The translations under genes and the position numbers were made by a program. A stretch of 64,000 nucleotides of DNA from Pseudomonas frederiksbergensis (GTDB lineage: Bacteria; Pseudomonadota; Gammaproteobacteria; Pseudomonadales; Pseudomonadaceae), in assembly GCF_001874645.1 (NCBI RefSeq), contig NZ_CP017886.1:4028001-4092000 (forward strand). The letters are read 5' to 3'. Below the pieces are notes generated by a model. That model had not been told where the DNA came from, ran no database searches, and saw only the letters and a list, made by a program, of their open reading frames with translations. Positions 26,392-35,939 of the stretch are shown here, in pieces (position 1 is the stretch's first letter; every line of letters begins with the position of its first letter).

Positions 26392-27177
26392 TTACTCCTC
26401 GTCGCTGTCGTCCAGTTTCCAGTAACCCACGGCTTTCACCTGATCCTGATTCACGCCCTTCTCATCCAGCAACACGCGGCGGATCTGTCGTGAGACTTTG
26501 GATTCTGTCGCGATCCACGCATACAACTCGCCGCTCGGTATGTGCAGTTGTTGCACGGTGGTCAGCAGGTGGTTCTGGCCACTTTCGCGCAAGACCCAGA
26601 TCACGTTGACGTTTGCCTGACTCTCGAGGATTTGCTGTTCGGCACCGTTCTCGATTTCCACCACCACCAGTGCGCGACGGTTGGCCGCCAGGCCTTCAAG
26701 GCGGCGGGCGATGGCGGGCAGGGCGGTCTCGTCACCGATCAGCAGGTAGCTGTCGAAGATATCCGGCACGACCATCGAACCCCGTGGCCCGCCAATGTGC
26801 AGGAACTGGCCGGGTGTGGCCTGCGCTGCCCAGGTCGCGGCAGGGCCATCGCCGTGCAGCACGAAGTCGATGTCCAGTTCCAGCGTGTTCAGGTCGTAAC
26901 GGCGGGGCGTGTAGTCGCGCATCGCCAGCAGCGGCCCGTTGTCCTTGCCGGCGCCCAGCACCAGGGTTTCCAGCGTGGCGTGTTCCGCTGCGCTTTGTGG
27001 GAAAAACAGCTTTACGTGGTCGTCCGTTCCGAGACTGACAAAGCCGGCCAGCTCCGGTCCACCCAGGGTAATCCGGCGCATGCGCGGGGTCAGGTCGACC
27101 ACCCGCAGCACTTCTAGACGACGGCGTTTGAGTGCGTGGCTGACACGGTGAATGGTTTGCACGATGACTTCAGTCAT
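26392..27177 (-). CDS. siderophore-interacting protein (FAD ferric reductase), YqjH/ViuB-like
   Basis: 261 residues; NAD(P)H:flavin oxidoreductase family that releases iron from siderophores by reduction in the cytoplasm. An FAD-binding barrel (RRLEVLRVVDLTPRMRRITL; DYTPRRYDLNTLELDI) precedes the SIP domain (SYLLIGDETALPAIARRLE) and the C-terminal GYWKLDDSDEE. The ATG overlaps the stop of the upstream PadR gene by four bases, so the regulator and the reductase are translationally coupled. Confidence 0.93.
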   Translation of the reverse strand: MTEVIVQTIHRVSHALKRRRLEVLRVVDLTPRMRRITLGGPELAGFVSLGTDDHVKLFFPQSAAEHATLETLVLGAGKDNGPLLAMRDYTPRRYDLNTLELDIDFVLHGDGPAATWAAQATPGQFLHIGGPRGSMVVPDIFDSYLLIGDETALPAIARRLEGLAANRRALVVVEIENGAEQQILESQANVNVIWVLRESGQNHLLTTVQQLHIPSGELYAWIATESKVSRQIRRVLLDEKGVNQDQVKAVGYWKLDDSDEE

Positions 27178-27752
27178 TCGGCCTTCTCCTGAAAGGGTTG
27201 AACGACAGGGCCATCGACGATGGCTTTGGCGGTGTTGTTGAGCAGGTCGCGCACCCGCAGGATTTCTTCCGGGCTCCAGCGACCGTGATGCATTTGCAAG
27301 GCATGACGCAGGTTGTGCACTGCTTCGTGGATCTCGGCCGGGCGGTCTTGCCCGCGCAACGAACGCTTGCTGACCTCGATGCGCATGCGCACGCCGTCCA
27401 GGGCAATCGCCTGCTCGCTTAACGACAGACGACCGGCATCGGTAATGCTGTAGCGTTTTTTTCCGCCATCGGCGTCACCGAGGATCATTTCGCTTTCTTC
27501 AAGGAAGGTCAGGGTCGGATAGATCACGCCGGGACTGGGGCAGTAGGCGCCATCGAACATGCTTTCGATCTGGCGGATCAGGTCGTAGCCGTGGCACGGC
27601 TGCTCGGCGATCAGCGCCAGCAGCAGCAGTTTCAGATCGCCTGGGGCGAATACCCGGGGGCCGCGTCCGCCGCGTTCTCGAGCGGGGCCGGGGCGTTTTT
27701 CGAAGCCGTCGCGGCCGTCAGTGTGTTCGCGGTGGGAATGATGGTCTCTCAT
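27174..27752 (-). CDS. PadR-family metal-responsive regulator, YqjI-like
   Basis: 192 residues. A disordered His/Arg/Gly-rich N terminus (MRDHHSHREHTDGRDGFEKR) precedes the PadR winged helix (LKLLLLALIAEQPCHGYDLIRQ ... GVIYPTLTFLEESEMI) and a C-terminal helical domain. In E. coli, YqjI has a His-rich N terminus, binds nickel or iron and represses the ferric reductase gene yqjH; the same gene pair is present here, fused into one operon. A 16-bp palindrome upstream is a likely operator. Confidence 0.9.
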   Translation of the reverse strand: MRDHHSHREHTDGRDGFEKRPGPARERGGRGPRVFAPGDLKLLLLALIAEQPCHGYDLIRQIESMFDGAYCPSPGVIYPTLTFLEESEMILGDADGGKKRYSITDAGRLSLSEQAIALDGVRMRIEVSKRSLRGQDRPAEIHEAVHNLRHALQMHHGRWSPEEILRVRDLLNNTAKAIVDGPVVQPFQEKAE

Positions 27753-27785
27753 TTTTTGCGTTCTCTCGTCGTATTTAGATACAAC

Positions 27786-27801
27786 TTAAGATATATCTTA
27801 A
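27786..27801. promoter_or_regulatory. perfect palindrome, probable PadR operator
   Basis: TTAAGATATATCTTAA, 16 bp without mismatch, 34 bases upstream of the padR start in an AT-rich island. A further near-repeat, AGATACAACT, lies just beside it. Autoregulation by the PadR protein is inferred. Confidence 0.6.
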
Positions 27802-27886
27802 TGAAAATGCAAGACCTTGAGACCGGCGGTCAACTCACGGAGAAGAGGGGGAGGTTATCTCGAACAATTATCGTGCCGACCCCGGA

Positions 27887-30800
27887 TTAGCGTCGCGCTA
27901 CCTCGGCAGGCTGACATAGCGTGTTGTTCCCCGGTTGCAGATACGGTGTGAGAATCGGCGCCATGCCCTTGAGTACTTGCACCGGCAACGCCGAGGTGAA
28001 TTTGAAGGCTTGGGCCGAGACGCCAGGCACGAAGGCAGTCAGGGTGCCGAAGTGATGCTCGCCAATGTAGAACACGAAGGTCGCGGTGCGGTTGATCGAT
28101 TTCGAGCTCAGAACCCTTCCGCCGGTACCGAAGGCTTCAATGCGGTTATCGCCGGTGCCGGTCTTGCCGCCCATGGCCAGTGGAGTGCCGTCCGGCAGTT
28201 TGAACGTACCGGCGACCCGTTTGGCGGTGCCGGCATCCACCACTTGCGACAACGCTTCGCGCATCGCCGTTGCCACTTCGGACGGCATGACTCGCTTGCC
28301 TTTGTCCGGGTCGTTGATCACCTTTGTTTCATACGGCGTGTCGGCGGCGAAATGCAGGCTGTCGATGCGCAGGGTCGGCATACGCACGCCATCGTTGAGG
28401 ATCGTACCGATCAGCTCGGCCAGAGCCGCTGGCCGATCGCCGGAGCTGCCGATGGCAGTGGCCAATGACGGTACCAGATGATCGAACGGGTAGCCGACGG
28501 CTTGCCAGCGTTGGTGAATGTCGAGGAATGCTTCGATCTCCAGCATGGTCCGGATGCGGCTGTCGCGGGCACTCTTGTGCCGGCTCTTGAACAGCCAGCT
28601 GTAGACTTCCTGACGCTCGAATTCACTGGCTTTGACGATCTGGCTGAACTTGGCGTCGGGGTTGTTCAGCAAGTAGCCCATCAGCCACAGGTCCAGTGGG
28701 TGGACCTTGGCGATAAACCCCTGGTCGGGCAGGTCAAAGGCGCCCGGACCGTAGGTTTTATAGAGTCTTTCGAGGCGCTCGTCAGTGAGTTTTTCGTTGA
28801 GCTTACCGGTGGTTCTGTCGATATTTTTATCGGTGCTTTTGGCCGCTTTCAGATGCGCCCGCACAAAGCTGTTGAAGCTTTCCTGGCTGGCCTCGGGCAG
28901 CAGGTAGCGGTGCACCGCCGCGAGACGAATTGCCGTCGGGTGCATGCCGTCGAGGAAGGTCTCGAGGCGAGCCTGGGTGTCCTTCTTCTGGTACTTCTTC
29001 CAGAAGCGCAGCAAAAACGCGGTGCCCTCGTGGTCGGCAAATTGCGCCAGATATTCCTGACGCCGCGGGTTCTCGTCATCATTGAGCAATTGGCCGCTGC
29101 TGTTGGGCCCCGAGTAAGTGCTGTAGCGCACCAGGTCGCGCATCAGCCGAATGAACGGCAGGTTGATCGATTCGCGCAGGGCATCGCGCAGGGTTGGGCT
29201 GCGGCCGTTGTCTTCCTTGCGGAAGTTGTGAAAGGTGTGCAGGCCGCCGCCAGTGAAAAATGACTCGCCGGGGTTGGCCGAGTACGTACGGTTGAGCGCC
29301 GCATCGAGCATTTTCGGCAGGCTGCGGTCAGTGTTCTGGATCAGGTAGTCGACGGCCCAGCGGGTAATCCGGTCCTGGTCGGGGACGTCGGTTTTTTTCA
29401 GCTCGGCGGGTGTCTTGGCGCCATAGCGGTCATGCAGTTCGGAGATGATCTGCAGGTAGCTGGTCAACACCCGCAGTTTGGCGGTGGAGCCCAGTTCCAG
29501 TTTGCTGCCTTCGTTGATGTCGAAGGGCTGATCGGTGCTGTCGGTTTGCACGCGCACGCGCGAGCCATCGGGGGTGCGCTCGAACAGGGTGAAACTGTAG
29601 CGCACCTGAGTCGTGCTGGTAGGCGTCAGCAAGTGTTCGCCAAGCAGGCCCAATTGCGCCGCGTAGGTTGGGTCGGCCAGATGCTTGAGGTACTCGGTGG
29701 CCTTGGTTTGCAGGTCGTACTGCAAGGTGCTGGTGGCCGACAGGTCGAGGCGATCGAGGTCATACAAAGGGCGATTGAGCAGGGCGGCCAGTCGACTGCG
29801 CGCAACGCTGATGCCCTTGTTGGATTCAATCGGCTGAAGGGTCGGTTGTTGTTGCCAGTCGCGGTAGGTCACCTTGCTGGCCAGTGCGGCGTCAGCCAGT
29901 GGGGTGTCGATCACGGCGTTCTGTGCGAGCAGGCGGATGTGGCTGTCGGTGAGATCTGCCAGTTCGTCATGACCCTTGAACAAATAGTGTGAAGGTCGGC
30001 GCTGGGCGATCATCAGCGATAGCACCTGACGCAGGGCCAGACCGCGTTGAGACAGACTCAGCGGGTCGCTGGCAACACTTGTCAGGGTTTTATTGACCTG
30101 ATTGAAGTCGGCGCCGTACCACACGCGCAACCCTTCGGCCATGCCATGCACTTCACCGTGACCGGGCACCGCCGACAGCGGCACACTGTTGAGGTAATCG
30201 CGCACGATGTTCTGACGAGCCGTGAAGGTTTGCGGGCCATCTTGATAAGCGCGCACGCTGGCGGAAATCATCTGGCGGATTTTTTCACTGCCTGACACCG
30301 TGAGACCATCGGGCGAGTGGCGGTATTTTTCCAGCTGAGTGGCGAGGGTGCTGCCGCCGGCAGTCTGACCCGGCATGTGGAACAGTTTGGCGACTTGCGA
30401 CCAGGCGGCCTTGCCAAAACGCGGCCAGTCCACGGCGGGGTTGGCCAAGGGTTGTTTGGGATCGAGCAGGTCGCGGTTCTCGATGAACAGCAGGCTGTGC
30501 ACCACCAGCGGAGGGATCGCCGCAAAGCTCGAATACAGTTGCTGCGGATAGTTGTACTGATACAACGGCAACGCGCGGCAGTCGGTAATGGTTAAACCGG
30601 CCTGGATTTTCTCCGCGTAGGGCACGAAGAAACCCTTCTCGCTGTAGTTGAACAGTTTCGGCGAAAATCGGGTTTGCGCGGCGATCATGTAGTTGCGCTT
30701 GAGCAAGCGTGGCAAGAACTCACCCAGAGAACTGTAGCCCAGGCGCTTGTCGAAAGGCCCTTCGCCCGGATAGAAAATCGAATCGCTGGGACCGGATTGC

Positions 30801-31048
30801 ATCGAATAATTCAGCGAAGCGGCAAATTGGCTGAATTCGCGCGCCTGCAGTTTCGAGGTGCGCATTTCCTTGGAGGCTGCCAAACCGAGCGCGACCAGAA
30901 TGATCAGTAACAGTAACCAGAACAACCGCCAGGCATAACGGGGGCGACGAGTTTTTTTCGGTAAAGGCGCTTCTTCCACGCGATCAGTTGGTTCCACAGT
31001 TTTACTCGAATCGGATTGCCATAAAGCGCCCATAGTCGATTGATCCAT
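27887..31048 (-). CDS. large bifunctional penicillin-binding protein (GT51 plus transpeptidase)
   Basis: 1053 residues. A cytoplasmic tail and one TM helix (about 39-58) precede a GT51 glycosyltransferase domain with Glu190 in FIENRDLL and GGSTLATQLE (231-240). A transpeptidase domain follows with the active-site serine in GSTAK (Ser521) and KTGT (Lys962). The GT motif departs from the usual FIxxEDxxF pattern, and the distance between SxxK and KTG (about 440 residues) is far longer than in normal class A PBPs, indicating a large insertion (about 570-900). It is monocistronic and probably has a specialised cell-wall role. Confidence 0.88.
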   Translation of the reverse strand: MDQSTMGALWQSDSSKTVEPTDRVEEAPLPKKTRRPRYAWRLFWLLLLIILVALGLAASKEMRTSKLQAREFSQFAASLNYSMQSGPSDSIFYPGEGPFDKRLGYSSLGEFLPRLLKRNYMIAAQTRFSPKLFNYSEKGFFVPYAEKIQAGLTITDCRALPLYQYNYPQQLYSSFAAIPPLVVHSLLFIENRDLLDPKQPLANPAVDWPRFGKAAWSQVAKLFHMPGQTAGGSTLATQLEKYRHSPDGLTVSGSEKIRQMISASVRAYQDGPQTFTARQNIVRDYLNSVPLSAVPGHGEVHGMAEGLRVWYGADFNQVNKTLTSVASDPLSLSQRGLALRQVLSLMIAQRRPSHYLFKGHDELADLTDSHIRLLAQNAVIDTPLADAALASKVTYRDWQQQPTLQPIESNKGISVARSRLAALLNRPLYDLDRLDLSATSTLQYDLQTKATEYLKHLADPTYAAQLGLLGEHLLTPTSTTQVRYSFTLFERTPDGSRVRVQTDSTDQPFDINEGSKLELGSTAKLRVLTSYLQIISELHDRYGAKTPAELKKTDVPDQDRITRWAVDYLIQNTDRSLPKMLDAALNRTYSANPGESFFTGGGLHTFHNFRKEDNGRSPTLRDALRESINLPFIRLMRDLVRYSTYSGPNSSGQLLNDDENPRRQEYLAQFADHEGTAFLLRFWKKYQKKDTQARLETFLDGMHPTAIRLAAVHRYLLPEASQESFNSFVRAHLKAAKSTDKNIDRTTGKLNEKLTDERLERLYKTYGPGAFDLPDQGFIAKVHPLDLWLMGYLLNNPDAKFSQIVKASEFERQEVYSWLFKSRHKSARDSRIRTMLEIEAFLDIHQRWQAVGYPFDHLVPSLATAIGSSGDRPAALAELIGTILNDGVRMPTLRIDSLHFAADTPYETKVINDPDKGKRVMPSEVATAMREALSQVVDAGTAKRVAGTFKLPDGTPLAMGGKTGTGDNRIEAFGTGGRVLSSKSINRTATFVFYIGEHHFGTLTAFVPGVSAQAFKFTSALPVQVLKGMAPILTPYLQPGNNTLCQPAEVARR

Positions 31049-31145
31049 TCACGCAGATTTATCGGACTTGTCTGAAGCTTAGACGCTGGTTGGAAAGGGT
31101 GAAAACTTTGTGAATGACTTCGTCGACGAACAAAGCTGCCTTTGC

Positions 31146-31222
31146 GTAGGAGCTGCCGCAGGCTGCGATCTTTTACGGGTAAAGATCGTCCGAACGCGGC
31201 CCGAGCCTGCGGCAGCTCCTAC
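31146..31222. repeat. REP pair, reversed order
   Basis: gtaggagctgccgcaggctg...tttt (31146-31174) followed by aaagatcg...ctcctac (31181-31222), the second arm carrying an insertion of about 14 bases. Same unusual arm order as at 4176-4257. Confidence 0.8.
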
Positions 31223-31259
31223 CGAGGGTGATGGGGTCGTAAGTGCTGAATTAGAGCCT

Positions 31260-31445
31260 TCAGGCCGGTAAATACAGCCTGGCTAGGGGCATGACGCTGC
31301 ACCCTTGCTGTGCAATACTCGGCGCCGCTTCGCTGGCGAGTTGAGGCCAGAATTCCAGGTAATGCCCCTCCACAAATGCCGCTTTTGCCGAGAGTTCTCG
31401 CTGAATCTTGTCGTTTATAGAGTGAAAAGCCCTGGAGTGAGCTTT
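31260..31445 (-). pseudogene. possible ORF remnant
   Basis: An open frame of 61 codons ending in a stop at 31260, preceded by an in-frame stop and with no start codon until late. The translation (with FVEGHYLEFWPQLASEAAPS) has protein-like composition. It could be the 3' relic of a lost gene or chance. Not recognised. Confidence 0.3.
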
Positions 31446-31570
31446 TTATACTGCACGCCCCGCTGATCTTGCAGGTTTTGTCCTACAAGACGGATCGACC
31501 CACGAAGTGGATCCGGTATCGGGAAGTTCAGGCTTATCGGTCTGTGCTTCGACACTCGGTGGTCATATCC

Positions 31571-31578
31571 AATAACAA
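31571..31578 (+). promoter_or_regulatory. possible Hfq/Crc (catabolite repression) site
   Basis: AATAACAA fits the AANAANAA motif used by Hfq with Crc to block translation in pseudomonads. It lies directly before the GGAGG ribosome site of the permease gene, the usual place for such control. Short motif, so moderate certainty. Confidence 0.5.
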
Positions 31579-31596
31579 TACGGAGGTTGTATCCCT

Positions 31597-33015
31597 ATGC
31601 CAGTCGGCAATCACCAGCCCCACGGCGAGACCGCTCAGGGCGGCCCGCTCAAACGCGAACTCGGCGAACGGCATATTCGCTTGATGGCGCTCGGCGCCTG
31701 TATCGGTGTCGGTCTGTTCCTCGGTTCAGCCAAGGCCATCGAAATGGCCGGCCCGGCCATCATGCTGTCTTACATCATCGGTGGTCTGGCGATCCTGGTG
31801 ATCATGCGCGCCCTCGGCGAAATGGCTGTGCACAACCCGGTCGCCGGCTCGTTCAGTCGTTATGCACAAGATTATCTCGGTCCGTTGGCAGGCTTCCTCA
31901 CGGGGTGGAACTACTGGTTCCTGTGGCTGGTGACCTGCGTCGCGGAAATTACCGCGGTGGCGGTGTACATGGGCATCTGGTTCCCCGATGTGCCGCGCTG
32001 GATCTGGGCGCTGGCGGCGTTGCTGAGCATGGGCTCGATCAATCTGATCGCGGTCAAGGCCTTCGGTGAATTCGAATTCTGGTTCGCCCTGATCAAGATC
32101 GTCACCATCATTGCGATGGTGGTCGGTGGTATCGGCGTGATCGCATTCGGCTTCGGCAACGACGGCGTTGCGCTGGGGATTTCCAACCTGTGGAGCCATG
32201 GCGGTTTCATGCCCAATGGCGTGCAGGGCGTGTTGATGTCCCTGCAAATGGTGATGTTCGCCTACCTGGGTGTCGAGATGATCGGCCTGACTGCCGGTGA
32301 AGCAAAGAATCCGCAGAAGACTATTCCGAATGCAATCGGCTCGGTGTTCTGGCGCATTCTGCTGTTCTACGTCGGCGCGCTGTTTGTGATTCTGTCGATC
32401 TACCCGTGGAACGAAATCGGCACTCAGGGCAGTCCGTTTGTGATGACCTTCGAGCGTCTGGGCATCAAGACCGCAGCCGGCATCATCAATTTCGTGGTGA
32501 TCACCGCCGCGCTGTCGTCCTGCAACGGCGGCATCTTTAGTACCGGACGCATGCTCTACAGTCTGGCGCAGAACGGCCAGGCCCCTGCCGCTTTCGCCAA
32601 AACCTCGAACGGTGTGCCGCGTCGCGCCTTGTTGCTATCGATCAGCGCGCTGCTGCTGGGCGTATTGCTCAACTATCTGGTACCGGAAAAAGTCTTTGTC
32701 TGGGTCACTGCAATCGCTACCTTCGGTGCGATCTGGACGTGGGTGATGATCCTGCTGGCACAGCTCAAATTCCGCAAAGGTCTGACCCCGGCCGAACGTG
32801 CCGCTCTCAAGTACCGCCTGTGGCTGTACCCGGTGAGCTCCTACCTGGCGCTGGCGTTCCTGGTGTTGGTGGTTGGCCTGATGGCCTACTTCCCGGACAC
32901 ACGCGTTGCGCTGTACGTGGGACCTGCGTTCCTGGTGCTGCTGACGGTGCTGTTTTATGTGTTCAAGCTGCAACCGGTCAGTGTCTCGCAAGGTGCAGCG
33001 CGCTCGGCTTCGTAA
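31597..33015 (+). CDS. APC-superfamily amino-acid permease (AAT family)
   Basis: 472 residues, 12 predicted membrane helices; proton-coupled amino-acid uptake. Signature GACIGVGLFLGSAKAIEMAGPA in helix 1 and NPVAGSFSRYAQDYLGPLAGF are typical of the AroP/ProY/GabP subfamily; ProY-like proline or related substrate is possible but not provable. GGAGG is 10 bases before the ATG. Followed by a strong terminator, so monocistronic. Confidence 0.9.
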   Translation: MPVGNHQPHGETAQGGPLKRELGERHIRLMALGACIGVGLFLGSAKAIEMAGPAIMLSYIIGGLAILVIMRALGEMAVHNPVAGSFSRYAQDYLGPLAGFLTGWNYWFLWLVTCVAEITAVAVYMGIWFPDVPRWIWALAALLSMGSINLIAVKAFGEFEFWFALIKIVTIIAMVVGGIGVIAFGFGNDGVALGISNLWSHGGFMPNGVQGVLMSLQMVMFAYLGVEMIGLTAGEAKNPQKTIPNAIGSVFWRILLFYVGALFVILSIYPWNEIGTQGSPFVMTFERLGIKTAAGIINFVVITAALSSCNGGIFSTGRMLYSLAQNGQAPAAFAKTSNGVPRRALLLSISALLLGVLLNYLVPEKVFVWVTAIATFGAIWTWVMILLAQLKFRKGLTPAERAALKYRLWLYPVSSYLALAFLVLVVGLMAYFPDTRVALYVGPAFLVLLTVLFYVFKLQPVSVSQGAARSAS

Positions 33016-33029
33016 AGGCGCAGCGCAGT

Positions 33030-33062
33030 AAAAGCCCCGGTCGCAAGACCGGGGCTTTTTTT
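33030..33062 (+). terminator. intrinsic terminator of the permease gene
   Basis: AAAAGCCCCGGTC/GACCGGGGCTTTTTTT with loop GCAA, 14 bases after the stop. Confidence 0.95.
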
Positions 33063-33076
33063 GGGGTTTGAAAGTC

Positions 33077-33159
33077 AAAGGATCGCAGCCTTCGGCAGCT
33101 CCTACAAAAGCGGTGTGATAACCGTTCTCCGTAGGAGCTGCCGAAGGCTGCGATCCTTT
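33077..33159. repeat. REP pair
   Basis: Inverted arms (33077-33105 and 33131-33159) of the main REP type with cttcggcag/ctgccgaag cores. The right arm ends 5 bases before the stop codon of the opgC-type gene. Confidence 0.9.
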
Positions 33160-33163
33160 GATC

Positions 33164-34288
33164 TTAAGCGGCGGCCACGTGTGCCGGCCGGTTCAGCCGC
33201 TTGTTCCAGTCCAGCCACGCCGCCAGTACCGCCATCAAACCCGCCCCCAACAGGGCGCTGAAAATCTGCATCGCCAACGCATCGTCTGCCAGCGCATTGA
33301 GCATGTCCGCCAGCGGCGCCAGCAGCACACCCAAACAAAATACCTCCAGCGAGTAACGCCCCATTCGGCAGCTTTGCCGCGCGAGCCAGTTTTGCGTCCA
33401 GCCGCTGTTGGGCAAGAGCTTGGCAATGACGTACGCCAGCGCCAAAAAGTGCAGCAGTCGCGCCGGTGACAGGTTGGTCTTGCTGATTGGATACAGCCAT
33501 TCACCCAGCATCCGGGGCATGAACGCGTCATGCACCGTCGGCCATTTCCACGACAGGGCGATCAGTCCGGCAATCAGCAGATAGGCCGCTGCCGCGACAA
33601 ACAGCGGCTGACGCGGCAAGGTGCGGGCGTCCGGTACAAGCGGTCGCTGACCGTGAATCGCCGCTGCTCCCCCCAGGATAAACAGCAACTGCCAGGCCAT
33701 AGGATTGAAGAACCACACGCCACCGTCGGTTGCCGCCAGGTTCCATTGAAACCACGGCGCCAGCATGTACAGCACCACCGACAACCCCACCACGTACTCG
33801 GCCTTGCGCAACAACATCGGCAGCACCAGCGGCAGCCCGAGCAACAGCAGAATGTACAGCGGCAACGGGTCCATCAGGTTGGGTTTGAAGCGCAGCAGCA
33901 GCTCATCGACCAATGCTTGCTGCGGGTTGCTGAGGAAGTAGTGCAGGCCCATTTCCTGTACCAGATCACGGGTTTCCACGTGGCTATTGGCGAAAAACAC
34001 GATGCCCATCAGCATCGCCAACAGAAAGATATGCACCACGTACAGCACCCAGGCGCGGCGCAGGATTTTCACCGTGGCCACCAGCCAACCATCGCGTCGG
34101 GCAATCTTGCCGTAGGCCAGCACCGCCGCGTAGCCCGCCAGAAACACGAAGATCTCTGCCGCATCGCTGAAACCGAAATTGCGCACCGTGAAATGGGCGA
34201 GAGGGTTGTGTGGTACGTGATCCCAGAAAATGAAGATCAGTGCCAGTCCGCGAAAGAAATCGATGCGAAGGTCGCGTCCTTGGGTCAT
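33164..34288 (-). CDS. OpgC-family membrane acyltransferase
   Basis: 374 residues, about ten hydrophobic helices, starting MTQGRDLRIDFFRGLALIFIF; the RxDFFRG and FIFWDH motifs are typical of OpgC, which adds succinyl groups to osmoregulated periplasmic glucans. No opgGH is present here, so the acceptor is uncertain. An in-frame ATG at 34396 would add 36 residues with no membrane or domain character. Confidence 0.85.
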   Translation of the reverse strand: MTQGRDLRIDFFRGLALIFIFWDHVPHNPLAHFTVRNFGFSDAAEIFVFLAGYAAVLAYGKIARRDGWLVATVKILRRAWVLYVVHIFLLAMLMGIVFFANSHVETRDLVQEMGLHYFLSNPQQALVDELLLRFKPNLMDPLPLYILLLLGLPLVLPMLLRKAEYVVGLSVVLYMLAPWFQWNLAATDGGVWFFNPMAWQLLFILGGAAAIHGQRPLVPDARTLPRQPLFVAAAAYLLIAGLIALSWKWPTVHDAFMPRMLGEWLYPISKTNLSPARLLHFLALAYVIAKLLPNSGWTQNWLARQSCRMGRYSLEVFCLGVLLAPLADMLNALADDALAMQIFSALLGAGLMAVLAAWLDWNKRLNRPAHVAAA

Positions 34289-34581
34289 GACAACGGGCTC
34301 TTGGACAGGGGTGAGTAAAGAGTGGTCGGCAGCGCAAAAGATTGTGCGCCGCACATCGGCGGCGCGCAGGGTGGCGTGAATTGGCGGCAATTGCAAAGGT
34401 CGGATATTACTGGATGTCTCGGCCGCAGAAGCAGCAGGGGCGGGACACCGTGTTGAGGGTTGACGCGAGCCTTTAGAACAGGGTTTTGGCCACTGGTCTA
34501 TTCGTTGGCCGGAAAGTAGACAAGTGGGCCAAGGGTGCCAAGCTTGCTCCTGTGCACGCGTTCAGACTGGAAACAAATGCA

Positions 34582-34962
34582 ATGGACATCAGAGCCGCAT
34601 TTCACGGTTTCCCCAGATTCGTGTCGGTTGGCCTTCTTAATACGTTGATCCACTGGACGACGTTTTTTGTTCTGAACACGGTCATGAGTTTTCGTCAGGC
34701 ATCCAGTAACTTTGTGGGTTTTTGTCTGGCCGTTTCATTTTCCTTTTATGCCAATGCGCGATACACCTTCAAACAAAAAACCAGTGTTTCACGCTATCTG
34801 CTGTTTGTCGGGTTCATGGGCATATTGAGTTATGGCGTGGGGTCTGTGGCGGATCAGTTACTGCTGCCGGGGTGGATGACGTTGGTGGTCTTCTCGGGTA
34901 TCAGTCTGGTCTGCGGTTTTTTTTACTCGAAATATTTCATTTTTCGGGGGCGTGAGCAGTGA
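34582..34962 (+). CDS. gtrA: GtrA-family flippase-like membrane protein
   Basis: 126 residues, four hydrophobic helices: [26 protein letters not shown] and a C-terminal [14 protein letters not shown]. GtrA proteins are thought to flip undecaprenyl-phosphate-glucose across the inner membrane. The gene overlaps gtrB by four bases. The ATG at 34582 gives the normal family length. Confidence 0.9.
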   Translation: MDIRAAFHGFPRFVSVGLLNTLIHWTTFFVLNTVMSFRQASSNFVGFCLAVSFSFYANARYTFKQKTSVSRYLLFVGFMGILSYGVGSVADQLLLPGWMTLVVFSGISLVCGFFYSKYFIFRGREQ

Positions 34963-35900
34963 AGATCTCGCTGATTGTTCCCGTGTTCAATGAAGAACAG
35001 GCGATTAACCTGTTTTATCAGGCTGTTCGTCAGGAACTGTCGATCGCTGATTGTGACATCGAGATCGTGTTCATCAATGACGGCAGTTCCGACCAGACTG
35101 CAGCGCAGGCCAAAGCCCTCGCGTTGGCTGACGAGCATGTGCTGGTCATCAACTTTTCGCGCAATTTCGGCAAGGAACCCGCGTTATTTGCCGGGTTGGA
35201 GTACGCCACTGGCGACGCGGTGATCCCGATGGATGTCGACTTGCAGGACCCGATCAATGTGATCCCTTTGTTGATTCGGGAGTGGAAGAACGGGGCTGAT
35301 GTGGTGCTTGCCAAGCGCCACGATCGCACCGCCGACGGTTATATGAAACGGCACAGCGCGGCACTGTTCTATCACCTGTTGAACCGAATCGCTTATACCC
35401 GGATAGAAGAGAACGTTGGTGATTTTCGATTGATGGATCGCAAGGTCGTGAACGTGATTCGCACGCTCCCGGAGCACCGGCTGTTCATGAAGGGCATCCT
35501 TTCGTGGGCGGGTTTCAATACCGCCGTCGTCGAGTATGAACGGGCCCAACGCGTGGCGGGCACCACCAAGTTTAACGTCTGGAAACTGTGGAATCTGGCG
35601 CTGGAAGGTATTACGTCTTTTAGTACGGTGCCCTTACAGTTGTGGACGTATGTCGGTAGCGCCATTTCACTGTTTGCAATTGTCTATGCCATTTACATGG
35701 TGCTGGACAAGATTTTCTTTGGTAATAACGTGCCGGGTTATCCTTCGTTGATGACCGCTGTTTTATTTTTGGGCGGTGTTCAACTGATCGGTATTGGCAT
35801 ATTGGGTGAGTATGTGGGTCGAATTTATATTGAATCGAAACACCGGCCGAGGTATGTGGTGAAAGATATTGTGGGTGGTCAAGGTAAGCGCGAGCTGTAA
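34959..35900 (+). CDS. gtrB: GtrB-family bactoprenol glucosyltransferase
   Basis: 313 residues; moves glucose from UDP-glucose to undecaprenyl phosphate. The GT2 domain (1-225) has [19 protein letters not shown] and metal-binding DVDLQDP; two C-terminal membrane helices follow. It starts with GTG, overlapping the gtrA stop. Confidence 0.93.
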   Translation: MKISLIVPVFNEEQAINLFYQAVRQELSIADCDIEIVFINDGSSDQTAAQAKALALADEHVLVINFSRNFGKEPALFAGLEYATGDAVIPMDVDLQDPINVIPLLIREWKNGADVVLAKRHDRTADGYMKRHSAALFYHLLNRIAYTRIEENVGDFRLMDRKVVNVIRTLPEHRLFMKGILSWAGFNTAVVEYERAQRVAGTTKFNVWKLWNLALEGITSFSTVPLQLWTYVGSAISLFAIVYAIYMVLDKIFFGNNVPGYPSLMTAVLFLGGVQLIGIGILGEYVGRIYIESKHRPRYVVKDIVGGQGKREL

Positions 35901-35939
35901 AGCCGTCTGTGACGTTCGGGCTGAGAAAGGAGCACCAAA

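Noticed and set aside
34397..34581. Additional N-terminal codons for gtrA (from 34486)
   Set aside because: The extra 32 residues have no membrane or family character; the GtrA family starts near [10 protein letters not shown].
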